Part shown: positions 56,394 to 64,000 of the stretch, piece by piece
How positions within the stretch are numbered: position 1 is the first letter of the stretch
How the letters are laid out: each line of letters opens with the position of its first letter
From: Pseudarthrobacter sp. SSS035
GTDB taxonomy: Bacteria > Actinomycetota > Actinomycetes > Actinomycetales > Micrococcaceae
DNA length: 64,000 nt
Assembly (NCBI RefSeq): GCF_023273875.1
Contig: NZ_CP096882.1
Coordinates: 3,348,001 to 3,412,000 of the forward strand
Reading direction: 5' to 3'
Position numbers and translations under genes: made by a program
Notes under the pieces: generated by a model
The model's database searches: none
Seen by the model: the letters and a program-made list of their open reading frames with translations, nothing else
Told to the model about the DNA's origin: nothing

Positions 56394-58649
56394 ATGGAAA
56401 TCTGGCCCGGAACGGCATATCCGCTTGGCGCCACTTTTGACGGGACCGGCACGAACTTCGCTTTGTTCAGCGAACGCGCCGAAAAGATCGAGCTGTGCCT
56501 CTTCGATGACGACGGCGTGGAAACCAGGTTCAGGCTCGACGAGGTGGACGGCTACGTCTGGCACGGCTACATCCCGCAGGTCCAGCCGGGCCAGAAATAC
56601 GGCTACCGCGTCCACGGGCCCTACGACCCGGACTCCGGCAACCGCTTCAACCCCAACAAACTGCTCCTGGACCCCTACGCCAAGGCCGTGCACGGGCAGA
56701 TGGACTGGGACCCGGCGCTCTTCTCCTACAACCTGGGCGAGCCCGACTCCATCAATAATGAGGATTCGGCGCCACACATGATGATGGGCGTGGTGATCAA
56801 CCCGTTCTTCGACTGGGACGGCGACCACAACCTGCGCATTCCGTACCACAAGTCGGTCATTTACGAGGCCCACGTCAAGGGCCTGACCCAGCTCCACCCG
56901 GAGATCCCCGAGGAGCAGCGCGGCACCTACGCCGGCGTGGCACACCCGTCCGTCATCGCGCACCTCCAGAAACTGGGCATCACCGCGATCGAGCTGATGC
57001 CGGTGCACCAGTTCGTCAATGAGGGAACCCTGCAGGACAAGGGCCTGAGCAACTACTGGGGCTACAACACCATCGGCTTCTTCGCGCCGCAGAACACCTA
57101 CAGTTCCACCGGCGACACCGGGCAGCAAGTCCAGGACTTCAAAGCCATGGTCCGCACGCTGCACCGCGCAGGCATCGAAGTGATCCTTGACGTGGTGTAC
57201 AACCACACGGCCGAAGGTAACCACCTGGGCCCCACGCTGTCCTTCAAGGGCATCGACAACGCCTCCTACTACCGGTTGATGGAGGGCGACGAGAAGCACT
57301 ACATGGACTACACGGGCACGGGCAACTCGCTCAATGTCCGCCAGCCGCACTCGCTGCAGCTGCTCATGGATTCCTTGCGGTACTGGGTCACCGAAATGCA
57401 CGTGGACGGCTTCCGCTTCGACCTCGCCTCCACCCTGGCGCGCGAGTTCTACGACGTGGACAAGCTCTCCACCTTCTTCGAGCTCATCCAGCAGGATCCG
57501 GTGGTGTCCCAGGTCAAGCTCATCGCCGAGCCCTGGGACGTGGGTCCCGGCGGCTACCAGGTGGGCAACTTCCCGCCGCAGTGGACGGAGTGGAACGGCC
57601 AGTACCGCGACACGGTCCGGGACTTCTGGCGTGGCGAACCGGCCACACTGGGCGAATTCGCGTCCCGCCTCACCGGCTCCGCCGACCTGTACGAGCACTC
57701 GGGCCGCCGGCCCGTGGCCTCCATTAACTTTGTCACCGCCCATGACGGCTTCACGCTTGCTGACCTGGTGTCCTACAACGAGAAGCACAACGACGCCAAC
57801 GGTGAGGACAACAACGACGGCGAATCCCACAACCGGTCCTGGAACTGCGGGGCTGAAGGTCCCACCGACGATCCCGCCGTCCTCGGGCTGCGCGCCCGCC
57901 AGCAGCGGAACTTCATCGCCTCGCTGCTCCTGTCCCAGGGTGTGCCCATGCTGCTGCACGGTGACGAAATGGGACGCACCCAGCAGGGCAACAACAACGG
58001 CTACTGCCAGGATTCGGAACTGACCTGGGTCAACTGGGAGAACATCGACCAGCCCCTCGTCGAATTCACCGCCGCCGTCAACGCGCTGCGCGCCAAGCAC
58101 CCCACGTTCCGCCGGAGCAGGTTCTTCGACGGCCGTCCCGTACGCAGAGGCGAAGGCGAACGCCTGCCGGACATCGTATGGCTCGACGTGGATGCTAGCA
58201 CCATGCAGCCGGAGGACTGGGACAGCGGCTTCGGTCGCTCGGTGGGTGTGTTCCTCAACGGCGACGGCATCCGGGGCCAGGATGCCCGAGGCCGCCGGAT
58301 CACGGACGTGAACTTCCTGCTGTACTTCAACGCCCACGATGACATGGTCAAGTTCACCCTGCCGGCCGACGAGTACGCGCCGGCCTGGGACATCATCATC
58401 GACACCGCCGGCCACAATGCGGACACCGAACCCGTCAGGGCCGGTGACGCTCTGCCGGTGGACGCAAAGTCGCTGGTGGTCCTCCGTGCCCACACCGTTC
58501 CCGATGTTGAACCGGACCATTCCGTGGCCGCGTCGCTCGCCGCGCTGTCGCAGACCGCCACCAGCGAGACCGAGTCCTTGAGTTCACCCATGGTGGCCGA
58601 ACCCGGGAAGACCACGAAAGTCGGGGCCCGGAAGGCCGCCGCAAAGTGA
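56394..58649 (+). CDS. glgX: Glycogen debranching enzyme GlgX
   Basis: The 751-residue protein has an N-terminal CBM48 domain ([20 protein letters not shown]), a GH13_11 catalytic barrel ([21 protein letters not shown] with the nucleophilic Asp, [13 protein letters not shown] with the acid Glu, [13 protein letters not shown]) and a C-terminal domain with a polar tail ending KAAAK. It hydrolyses alpha-1,6 branches of glycogen. GATGAGGAG lies before the ATG. It overlaps treY by four bases. Confidence 0.95.
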   Translation: MEIWPGTAYPLGATFDGTGTNFALFSERAEKIELCLFDDDGVETRFRLDEVDGYVWHGYIPQVQPGQKYGYRVHGPYDPDSGNRFNPNKLLLDPYAKAVHGQMDWDPALFSYNLGEPDSINNEDSAPHMMMGVVINPFFDWDGDHNLRIPYHKSVIYEAHVKGLTQLHPEIPEEQRGTYAGVAHPSVIAHLQKLGITAIELMPVHQFVNEGTLQDKGLSNYWGYNTIGFFAPQNTYSSTGDTGQQVQDFKAMVRTLHRAGIEVILDVVYNHTAEGNHLGPTLSFKGIDNASYYRLMEGDEKHYMDYTGTGNSLNVRQPHSLQLLMDSLRYWVTEMHVDGFRFDLASTLAREFYDVDKLSTFFELIQQDPVVSQVKLIAEPWDVGPGGYQVGNFPPQWTEWNGQYRDTVRDFWRGEPATLGEFASRLTGSADLYEHSGRRPVASINFVTAHDGFTLADLVSYNEKHNDANGEDNNDGESHNRSWNCGAEGPTDDPAVLGLRARQQRNFIASLLLSQGVPMLLHGDEMGRTQQGNNNGYCQDSELTWVNWENIDQPLVEFTAAVNALRAKHPTFRRSRFFDGRPVRRGEGERLPDIVWLDVDASTMQPEDWDSGFGRSVGVFLNGDGIRGQDARGRRITDVNFLLYFNAHDDMVKFTLPADEYAPAWDIIIDTAGHNADTEPVRAGDALPVDAKSLVVLRAHTVPDVEPDHSVAASLAALSQTATSETESLSSPMVAEPGKTTKVGARKAAAK

Positions 58650-60988
58650 AGGCTCCGGCATCCACCTACCGGCTCCAGATCCGCAGCAGTTTCACGCTCT
58701 TTGATGCCGCCGCCACCGTTCCGTACCTGAAGTCATTGGGTGTTGATTGGGTCTATTTGTCTCCGATCCTGACGGCGGAGCGCGGGTCCGATCACGGCTA
58801 TGACGTGACGGATCCGTCGTCGGTGGACCCGGAGCGGGGCGGCCCGGAAGGCCTGCTTTCCCTTTCGAGGGCCGCCCGGGAGCACGGCATGGGCGTGCTG
58901 GTGGACATCGTCCCCAACCATGTGGGCGTCGCCTCGCCGGCGCAGAACCCGTGGTGGTGGTCGCTGCTGCAGGAAGGGCGCGGCTCACCTTACGCGGAAG
59001 CGTTCGACGTCGACTGGGACTTTGGTGCCGGCCGGATCCGGATCCCCGTCCTGGGCAGTGATGACGACCTTGACGTGCTGGCGGTTGCAGATGGCGAACT
59101 CCACTATTACGGCCACCGTTTTCCGCTGGCGGCAGGTTCATACGCCGACGGCGACTCTCCGCGAGCTGTGCACGACCGGCAGCACTACGAACTGGTCTCC
59201 TGGCGCCGGGCGGACAGCGAGCTGAACTACCGGCGGTTCTTCGCGGTCAACACCCTGGCGGGCATCCGGGTGGAGGACCCCTGGGTCTTCGGCCAGGCCC
59301 ATGCCGAGGTGAAGCGCTGGTTCGACGACGGCCTGGTTGACGGGCTGCGTGTGGACCACCCGGACGGCCTGGCGGATCCGGCCGGGTATCTTCGCTGGCT
59401 CAAGGACCTCAGCGGCGGAGCCTACGTCCTGGTGGAGAAGATCCTGGAGCCGGGGGAGGAGCTGCCGGCGGAATTCGCCTGCGAAGGCACCACCGGCTAC
59501 GACGCCCTGGCCGACCTGGACCGCCTGCTGGTGGACCCGGCCGGCGAGGCTGCGCTGGACGCGTTGGATGCACAGCTGCGCTCCGGCGAACCTGCGGACT
59601 ATACGGCCATGATCCTGGGGACAAAGCGTGCCGTGGCAGACGGCATGCTGCGGTCCGAGATCCTGCGGCTGGCCCGGCTGGTTCCCGCTTCCGCGAGTCT
59701 GTCCGAGGACGTCGCGGCCGATGCCCTGGCCCAGGTCATCGCGGCCTTCCCCGTGTACCGCACGTACCTGCCCACGGGTGAGGACGTGCTGCGCGAGGCC
59801 TGCGCGGCAGCGGCCCGCCAGCGCCCTGACTTGGCTGAGGTGCTGGACGTGCTGTTGCCACTGCTGCTCAAGCCTGAGACTGAACTGGGCCGACGTTTCC
59901 AGCAGACGTCCGGCATGGTGATGGCAAAGGGCGTGGAGGACACGGCCTTCTACCGCTACACCCGGCTGGGGACACTGACCGAAGTGGGAGCAGACCCGTC
60001 CCACTTCTCGCTCGCCCCGGACGAATTCCACCGGCGAATGGCCGAGCGCCAGGCGTCCCTGCCGCTGTCCATGACCACGTTGACCACCCACGACACCAAA
60101 CGCAGCGAGGACACCCGGGCACGGATCTCCGTGATCGCTGAGCTGCCGGACGAGTGGGCCGCAACCCTTGACACCCTTCGCGGGCTCGCCCCGGTGCCCG
60201 ACGGCCCGTTCGAGAACATGCTGTGGCAGGCGGTCATCGGTGCGTGGCCGGCGTCGCGGGAACGGCTGCATGCCTATGCCGAGAAGGCTGCCCGGGAAGC
60301 AGCCAATTCCACCACCTGGACGGATCCGGACGAAAAGTTCGAAGCACGGGTTAAGGCAGCGGTGGACGCAGTGTTCGACGACGCCCGGGTCACTACGGCG
60401 ATCGAGGACTTCGTCGCCAGGACGGATGCCTTTGCCGCTTCCAACTCGCTGTCCCTGAAGCTGCTCCAGCTGACCATGCCGGGAGTGCCAGACGTCTACC
60501 AGGGCACCGAATTCCGGGACCGCTCGCTGGCCGACCCGGACAATAGGCGGGCAGTTGACTTCAAGCGCCGCGAAACCGCCCTTGCCGCACTGGATGCCGG
60601 CACAAGTCCGGCGGACTTCCGGGACGAGGCCGCGAAACTGCTGCTGACCTCCCGGGCGCTGCGCCTCCGCCGGGATCGGCCCGAACTCTTCGAGGGCTAC
60701 CGGCCCGTTCTGGCTTCCCACGCTGCGGCGGACCACCTGGTGGCCTTCGACCGCGGGGCGGACAGCAGCAGAACTGGCGGCGCGCCCGGTGCGTTGACCC
60801 TGGCGACGCGGCTTCCCGTCGGACTGGAACGCGCCGGCGGGTGGCGGGATACCGCCGTCGAACTTTCCACCGCCATGCGGGACGAACTCACGGGACGGAC
60901 GCACGGCCCCGGCCCGGTGCCGGTGGCCGGCATCCTCCAGCAATACCCTGTGGCGCTTCTCGCGCCCGTGATCGGAGACAACGCATGA
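58646..60988 (+). CDS. treY: Malto-oligosyltrehalose synthase
   Basis: The 780-residue GH13_26 enzyme turns the reducing end of a maltodextrin into trehalose linkage. It has [46 protein letters not shown], the catalytic [15 protein letters not shown] and [11 protein letters not shown], and [17 protein letters not shown] 58646 overlaps the glgX stop (GTGA), so the two are translationally coupled. Confidence 0.96.
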   Translation: MKAPASTYRLQIRSSFTLFDAAATVPYLKSLGVDWVYLSPILTAERGSDHGYDVTDPSSVDPERGGPEGLLSLSRAAREHGMGVLVDIVPNHVGVASPAQNPWWWSLLQEGRGSPYAEAFDVDWDFGAGRIRIPVLGSDDDLDVLAVADGELHYYGHRFPLAAGSYADGDSPRAVHDRQHYELVSWRRADSELNYRRFFAVNTLAGIRVEDPWVFGQAHAEVKRWFDDGLVDGLRVDHPDGLADPAGYLRWLKDLSGGAYVLVEKILEPGEELPAEFACEGTTGYDALADLDRLLVDPAGEAALDALDAQLRSGEPADYTAMILGTKRAVADGMLRSEILRLARLVPASASLSEDVAADALAQVIAAFPVYRTYLPTGEDVLREACAAAARQRPDLAEVLDVLLPLLLKPETELGRRFQQTSGMVMAKGVEDTAFYRYTRLGTLTEVGADPSHFSLAPDEFHRRMAERQASLPLSMTTLTTHDTKRSEDTRARISVIAELPDEWAATLDTLRGLAPVPDGPFENMLWQAVIGAWPASRERLHAYAEKAAREAANSTTWTDPDEKFEARVKAAVDAVFDDARVTTAIEDFVARTDAFAASNSLSLKLLQLTMPGVPDVYQGTEFRDRSLADPDNRRAVDFKRRETALAALDAGTSPADFRDEAAKLLLTSRALRLRRDRPELFEGYRPVLASHAAADHLVAFDRGADSSRTGGAPGALTLATRLPVGLERAGGWRDTAVELSTAMRDELTGRTHGPGPVPVAGILQQYPVALLAPVIGDNA

Positions 60989-62775
60989 GCCTGACGCACC
61001 ACGGTTCCGGCCGGTTCGATGTCTGGGCCCCGGACGCCTCGGCCGTCTCGCTGCTCGCCAACGGGCACCAATACCCCATGAAGCAGGGGGCGGGAGTCCC
61101 CGGCGCAGATGGCTGGTGGTCCGCGCCGGAAGCGCCGGCTGACGCAGATGTGGATTACGGCTACCTGCTCGACGGCGACGCCCACCCGCTGCCGGACCCC
61201 CGGTCCCGCCGCCTCCCGGACGGCGTCCACGCGCTGTCCCGCACCTACGATCCCGCCTCCTACGCCTGGCAGGACGCCGGCTGGCAGGGGAAGGAACTGC
61301 GCGGCTCGGTCATCTACGAACTCCACGTGGGAACCTTCACGCCCGCGGGAACACTCGATGCTGCCGCGGACAAACTAGGCTACCTCGCGGACCTCGGCAT
61401 CGATTTTGTGGAGCTGCTCCCGGTCAACGGGTTCAACGGCACCCACAACTGGGGCTACGACGGCGTCCAGTGGTTCGCGGTCCACGAAGGCTACGGCGGT
61501 CCTGCGGCCTACCAGCGTTTTGTGGACGCCGCCCACGCTGCCGGGCTGGGCGTCATCCAGGACGTGGTTTACAACCACCTGGGACCCAGCGGCAACTACC
61601 TGTCCAGATTCGGCCCGTACCTCAAGCAGGGCGACGCCAACACGTGGGGCGATTCGGTCAACCTCGACGGCCCGGGGTCCGACGTCGTGCGTGAATACAT
61701 CCTGGACAACGCCGCGCTGTGGCTTCGCGACTATCACGTGGACGGCCTGCGCCTGGATGCCGTCCACGCGCTGCGCGACGAGCGGGCCGTGCACCTCCTG
61801 GAAGAGTTCGGCGCGCTGGGCGATGTCATTTCGGCGGAGACCGGGCTTCCCAAGACCCTCATCGCCGAATCGGATCTCAACAATCCGCGGCTGATCTACC
61901 CCCGCGACGCCAACGGCTACGGCCTCGCCGGGCAGTGGAGCGACGACTTCCACCACGCGGTGCACGTCAACGTCAGCGGCGAGACCGCTGGGTATTACGG
62001 CGACTTCGCGTCGCTGGGCGTCCTGGCCAAGGTCCTCAAGGACGGTTTTCTGCACGACGGCAGCTACTCCAGCTTCCGCGGACGCCATCACGGCCGGCCC
62101 ATCAACAGCTCGCTGGTCCACCCCGCTGCCCTGGTGGTGTGCAGCCAGAACCACGACCAGATCGGCAACCGGGCCATCGGGGACAGGCTGTCCCAGTCCC
62201 TGCCGTACGGTCCGCTGGCTGTGGCCGCGGTGCTGACGCTGACCTCGCCGTTTACGCCCATGCTGTTTATGGGCGAGGAATTCGGTGCCTCCACGCCCTG
62301 GCAGTTTTTCACTTCGCACCCCGAGCCGGAGCTGGGCAAGGCGACGGCGGAGGGCAGGATCCGCGAGTTCGAGCGCATGGGGTGGGATCCCGCCGTCGTC
62401 CCCGATCCGCAGGATCCCGAAACGTTCCGGCGCTCCAAACTCAACTGGGCGGAGGCTGCTGACGGTCACCACGCGCGCCTCCTCTCGCTCCACCGCTCGT
62501 TGACCGCGCTGCGGCGCGCTTACCCCGAACTGGCCGGCCTGGGGTTCGCGGAAACGGACGTGACGTTCGACGACGACGCCGGCTGGTTGCGCTTCCGGCG
62601 CGGGTCCATGGAGGTGCTGCTGAACTTCTCGGCAGTGCCGGTGCGGCTGGACGGTGTGCGGGGCACGGTGCTGCTTTCGACGGACCAGGACTCTTCGCTG
62701 GACGCGGATGCGTTGCTGCTTCCGGCACACAGTGGGGCCGTTCTGACTACTGGGGCAGAAGTAACCTCGAGTTAG
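60985..62775 (+). CDS. treZ: Malto-oligosyltrehalose trehalohydrolase
   Basis: The 596-residue GH13_10 enzyme releases trehalose from the treY product. It has an N-terminal CBM48-like domain ([14 protein letters not shown]), [46 protein letters not shown] with the nucleophile and [12 protein letters not shown] with the acid, and [17 protein letters not shown] 60985 overlaps the treY stop by four bases. Its stop lies right before a new promoter. Confidence 0.96.
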   Translation: MSLTHHGSGRFDVWAPDASAVSLLANGHQYPMKQGAGVPGADGWWSAPEAPADADVDYGYLLDGDAHPLPDPRSRRLPDGVHALSRTYDPASYAWQDAGWQGKELRGSVIYELHVGTFTPAGTLDAAADKLGYLADLGIDFVELLPVNGFNGTHNWGYDGVQWFAVHEGYGGPAAYQRFVDAAHAAGLGVIQDVVYNHLGPSGNYLSRFGPYLKQGDANTWGDSVNLDGPGSDVVREYILDNAALWLRDYHVDGLRLDAVHALRDERAVHLLEEFGALGDVISAETGLPKTLIAESDLNNPRLIYPRDANGYGLAGQWSDDFHHAVHVNVSGETAGYYGDFASLGVLAKVLKDGFLHDGSYSSFRGRHHGRPINSSLVHPAALVVCSQNHDQIGNRAIGDRLSQSLPYGPLAVAAVLTLTSPFTPMLFMGEEFGASTPWQFFTSHPEPELGKATAEGRIREFERMGWDPAVVPDPQDPETFRRSKLNWAEAADGHHARLLSLHRSLTALRRAYPELAGLGFAETDVTFDDDAGWLRFRRGSMEVLLNFSAVPVRLDGVRGTVLLSTDQDSSLDADALLLPAHSGAVLTTGAEVTSS

Positions 62776-62777
62776 CG

Positions 62778-62806
62778 TAGACACTGGAGTTACCCGGGCA
62801 TACTAT
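62778..62806 (+). promoter_or_regulatory. Promoter of the last gene in the window
   Basis: TAGACA (62778-62783) and TACTAT (62801-62806) are separated by 17 bases, just after the treZ stop and about 60 bases before the next start. Close to the housekeeping sigma consensus. Confidence 0.6.
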
Positions 62807-62864
62807 TCGCGTACTGACCAGCCGTGATGGGCGGCTCGGTGGTGTGCGGGCGATGGAGGCCGTC

Positions 62865-64000
62865 ATGGGTGACCCAGCGGATAGCGCGTCGAAGGTTCCG
62901 CCCATGCTTGAATTGCGGATCCATGGCATCCGCAACACCCCGCCCCACGAGCTCCTCCGTTGCGAAGTCGCCGACGCTACCAGGGTTCAGGGCGACGAAC
63001 TCGGCGGTTTCTTTACGACAAAGTCTCCCTCTGAGGGGCCAACCTATGTGGAAGCCTACAGCTGGGGAAAGCTGGCACGGACGGCGCCGGTCGCCAGTAC
63101 TTTTGGCAAGATCGGAGCTGTTGCAAGCAATCTGGCCTGGTTTTTGCTGCTGCCCTTCGGTCTGGCTAATGCGGCCTACTGGGCGCGCCGACTACAAAAG
63201 GACGGGCCAAAGGGAGGCAGCCAACTCGCGGCAGGCAACGGAGCGGGAACGGTGCGACTGTTTGCCTTGCTTCTGAGTGTGTTCTACACCGCGGCGCTGT
63301 GCACGGTGGCCTTCGACCTGCTGGCGGTGCAATGCTTCCGCCGCTTCGAGGATGTGCCGGGCATGTCGGTCTGCAACCAACTTCCTGGTCCTGCTGACAT
63401 GCTTCGGAACATGACTCGAGGGCAGCGACTTACAGTTATGGCGTCAGCGCCGTTGCTGGGTATGGGTCTCCTGTTCGCAATTTCCCTTTTGTCCAACGCC
63501 AAATACCGACGGCCTACGCTGCGTGCCGAAGCTCGCGGCTCGGAGGAAACTGTAGCTGGCGCCGTCAAGCCGCCCATTCTTGCCGCTTCCGGATTCTGGG
63601 ATCGAAGGTTCGTTTCCTCGTCCACAGGAGTGGTTCACATCGCGGCGTGCTTTTCGTTCGTAGCGCTACTGATAAACGCAGACTCCGTCGCCGCTGTGCG
63701 GTCACCCGAATGCACCGGTGCAGGCCAGTGGTTCAACCCCGGCTGTATTTCTGAAACCCTGAGCCGCACTGGTGAACGTGCGCTGGAAATGGCGCTCCTC
63801 GTGGCAGGCGGTCTTTTGCTGCTCATGGTGGTCGTTTTGGTCGTGGCGTGGTCATCGGAAGTCCGTGCACCGGTCGAAACGGCGCTCAAGCGCAAGCAAG
63901 CCGCGGGCTTAGTAATGGTGGCTGTGGTGCTGCATCTGGCTGCAACACTCGGCATCGCCTGCTTCGCAACGCCGGACGACACCGTCACCCGAGCCTTCGC
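62865..64000 (+). CDS. Membrane protein of unknown function, N-terminal part
   Basis: The open frame runs off the right edge (about 378 codons). After MGDPADSASKVPP it has LELRIHGIRNTPPHELLRCE, then a helix (NLAWFLLLPFGLANAAYWA), further helices near residues ~140, ~190, ~260 and ~310, and soluble loops with several Cys. The start ATG 62865 has GGAGG five bases upstream; ATG 62853 is an alternative. The LRIHG-I-N segment recalls the opening of alpha/beta-hydrolase-like proteins, but I cannot assign a family. Confidence 0.7.
   Translation, partial: MGDPADSASKVPPMLELRIHGIRNTPPHELLRCEVADATRVQGDELGGFFTTKSPSEGPTYVEAYSWGKLARTAPVASTFGKIGAVASNLAWFLLLPFGLANAAYWARRLQKDGPKGGSQLAAGNGAGTVRLFALLLSVFYTAALCTVAFDLLAVQCFRRFEDVPGMSVCNQLPGPADMLRNMTRGQRLTVMASAPLLGMGLLFAISLLSNAKYRRPTLRAEARGSEETVAGAVKPPILAASGFWDRRFVSSSTGVVHIAACFSFVALLINADSVAAVRSPECTGAGQWFNPGCISETLSRTGERALEMALLVAGGLLLLMVVVLVVAWSSEVRAPVETALKRKQAAGLVMVAVVLHLAATLGIACFATPDDTVTRAF

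Noticed and set aside
56313..58520. 735-codon minus-strand open frame opposite glgX
   Set aside because: Antisense shadow of a GC-rich gene; similar shadows lie opposite treY and treZ.

Overview
The window looks like chromosomal DNA of a high-GC actinobacterium of the Micrococcaceae (Arthrobacter/Pseudarthrobacter type). The basis is the order of the ribosomal genes (spc operon without rpsN, alpha operon without rpsD), a LID-less short adenylate kinase, an L17 with a long C-terminal extension, GTG/TTG starts, many likely leaderless genes, and a dispersed 20-base palindromic repeat ending in TGTCGAAA. The genus is an inference; no 16S gene is present.

The backbone is the ribosomal protein superoperon and its usual followers: rpsQ end, rplN-rplX-rplE-rpsH-rplF-rplR-rpsE-rpmD-rplO (1-4.85 kb), secY-adk-map (5.07-7.85 kb), infA-rpmJ-rpsM-rpsK-rpoA-rplQ-truA (12.6-16.9 kb), rplM-rpsI (36.6-37.6 kb) and glmM (48.5 kb). 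Three blocks of accessory genes split this backbone. Between map and infA lie a carbohydrate ABC transporter without its ATPase and a P1-family peptidase. Between truA and rplM (about 20 kb) lie a GIY-YIG nuclease flanked by repeat arrays, a broken histidine kinase beside an intact response regulator, a histidine-less Hpt protein, and two complete Tad/Flp pilus loci in tandem with one prepilin peptidase. Between rpsI and glmM (about 11 kb) lies a surface-polysaccharide region with duplicated GT2-GtrA/GT39 pairs (one GT39 copy decayed), an acyltransferase, a large GT-C-like membrane protein and a chimeric IS21/IS110 remnant.

The right part returns to metabolism and cell-wall precursors: glmM and glmS (UDP-GlcNAc), mscL, an M15 D,D-carboxypeptidase-like lipoprotein, coaA and acpS (coenzyme A and acyl carrier protein), a bifunctional NAD(P)HX repair enzyme, then the translationally coupled glgX-treY-treZ operon that turns glycogen into trehalose. 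The window ends inside a membrane protein of unknown function.

A recurring regulatory theme is a -10 hexamer (TANNNT or CAGAAT) placed 5-8 bases before the start codon. This fits leaderless mRNAs for about ten genes, including truA, glmM, mscL, coaA, glmS, acpS and both GT2 genes.
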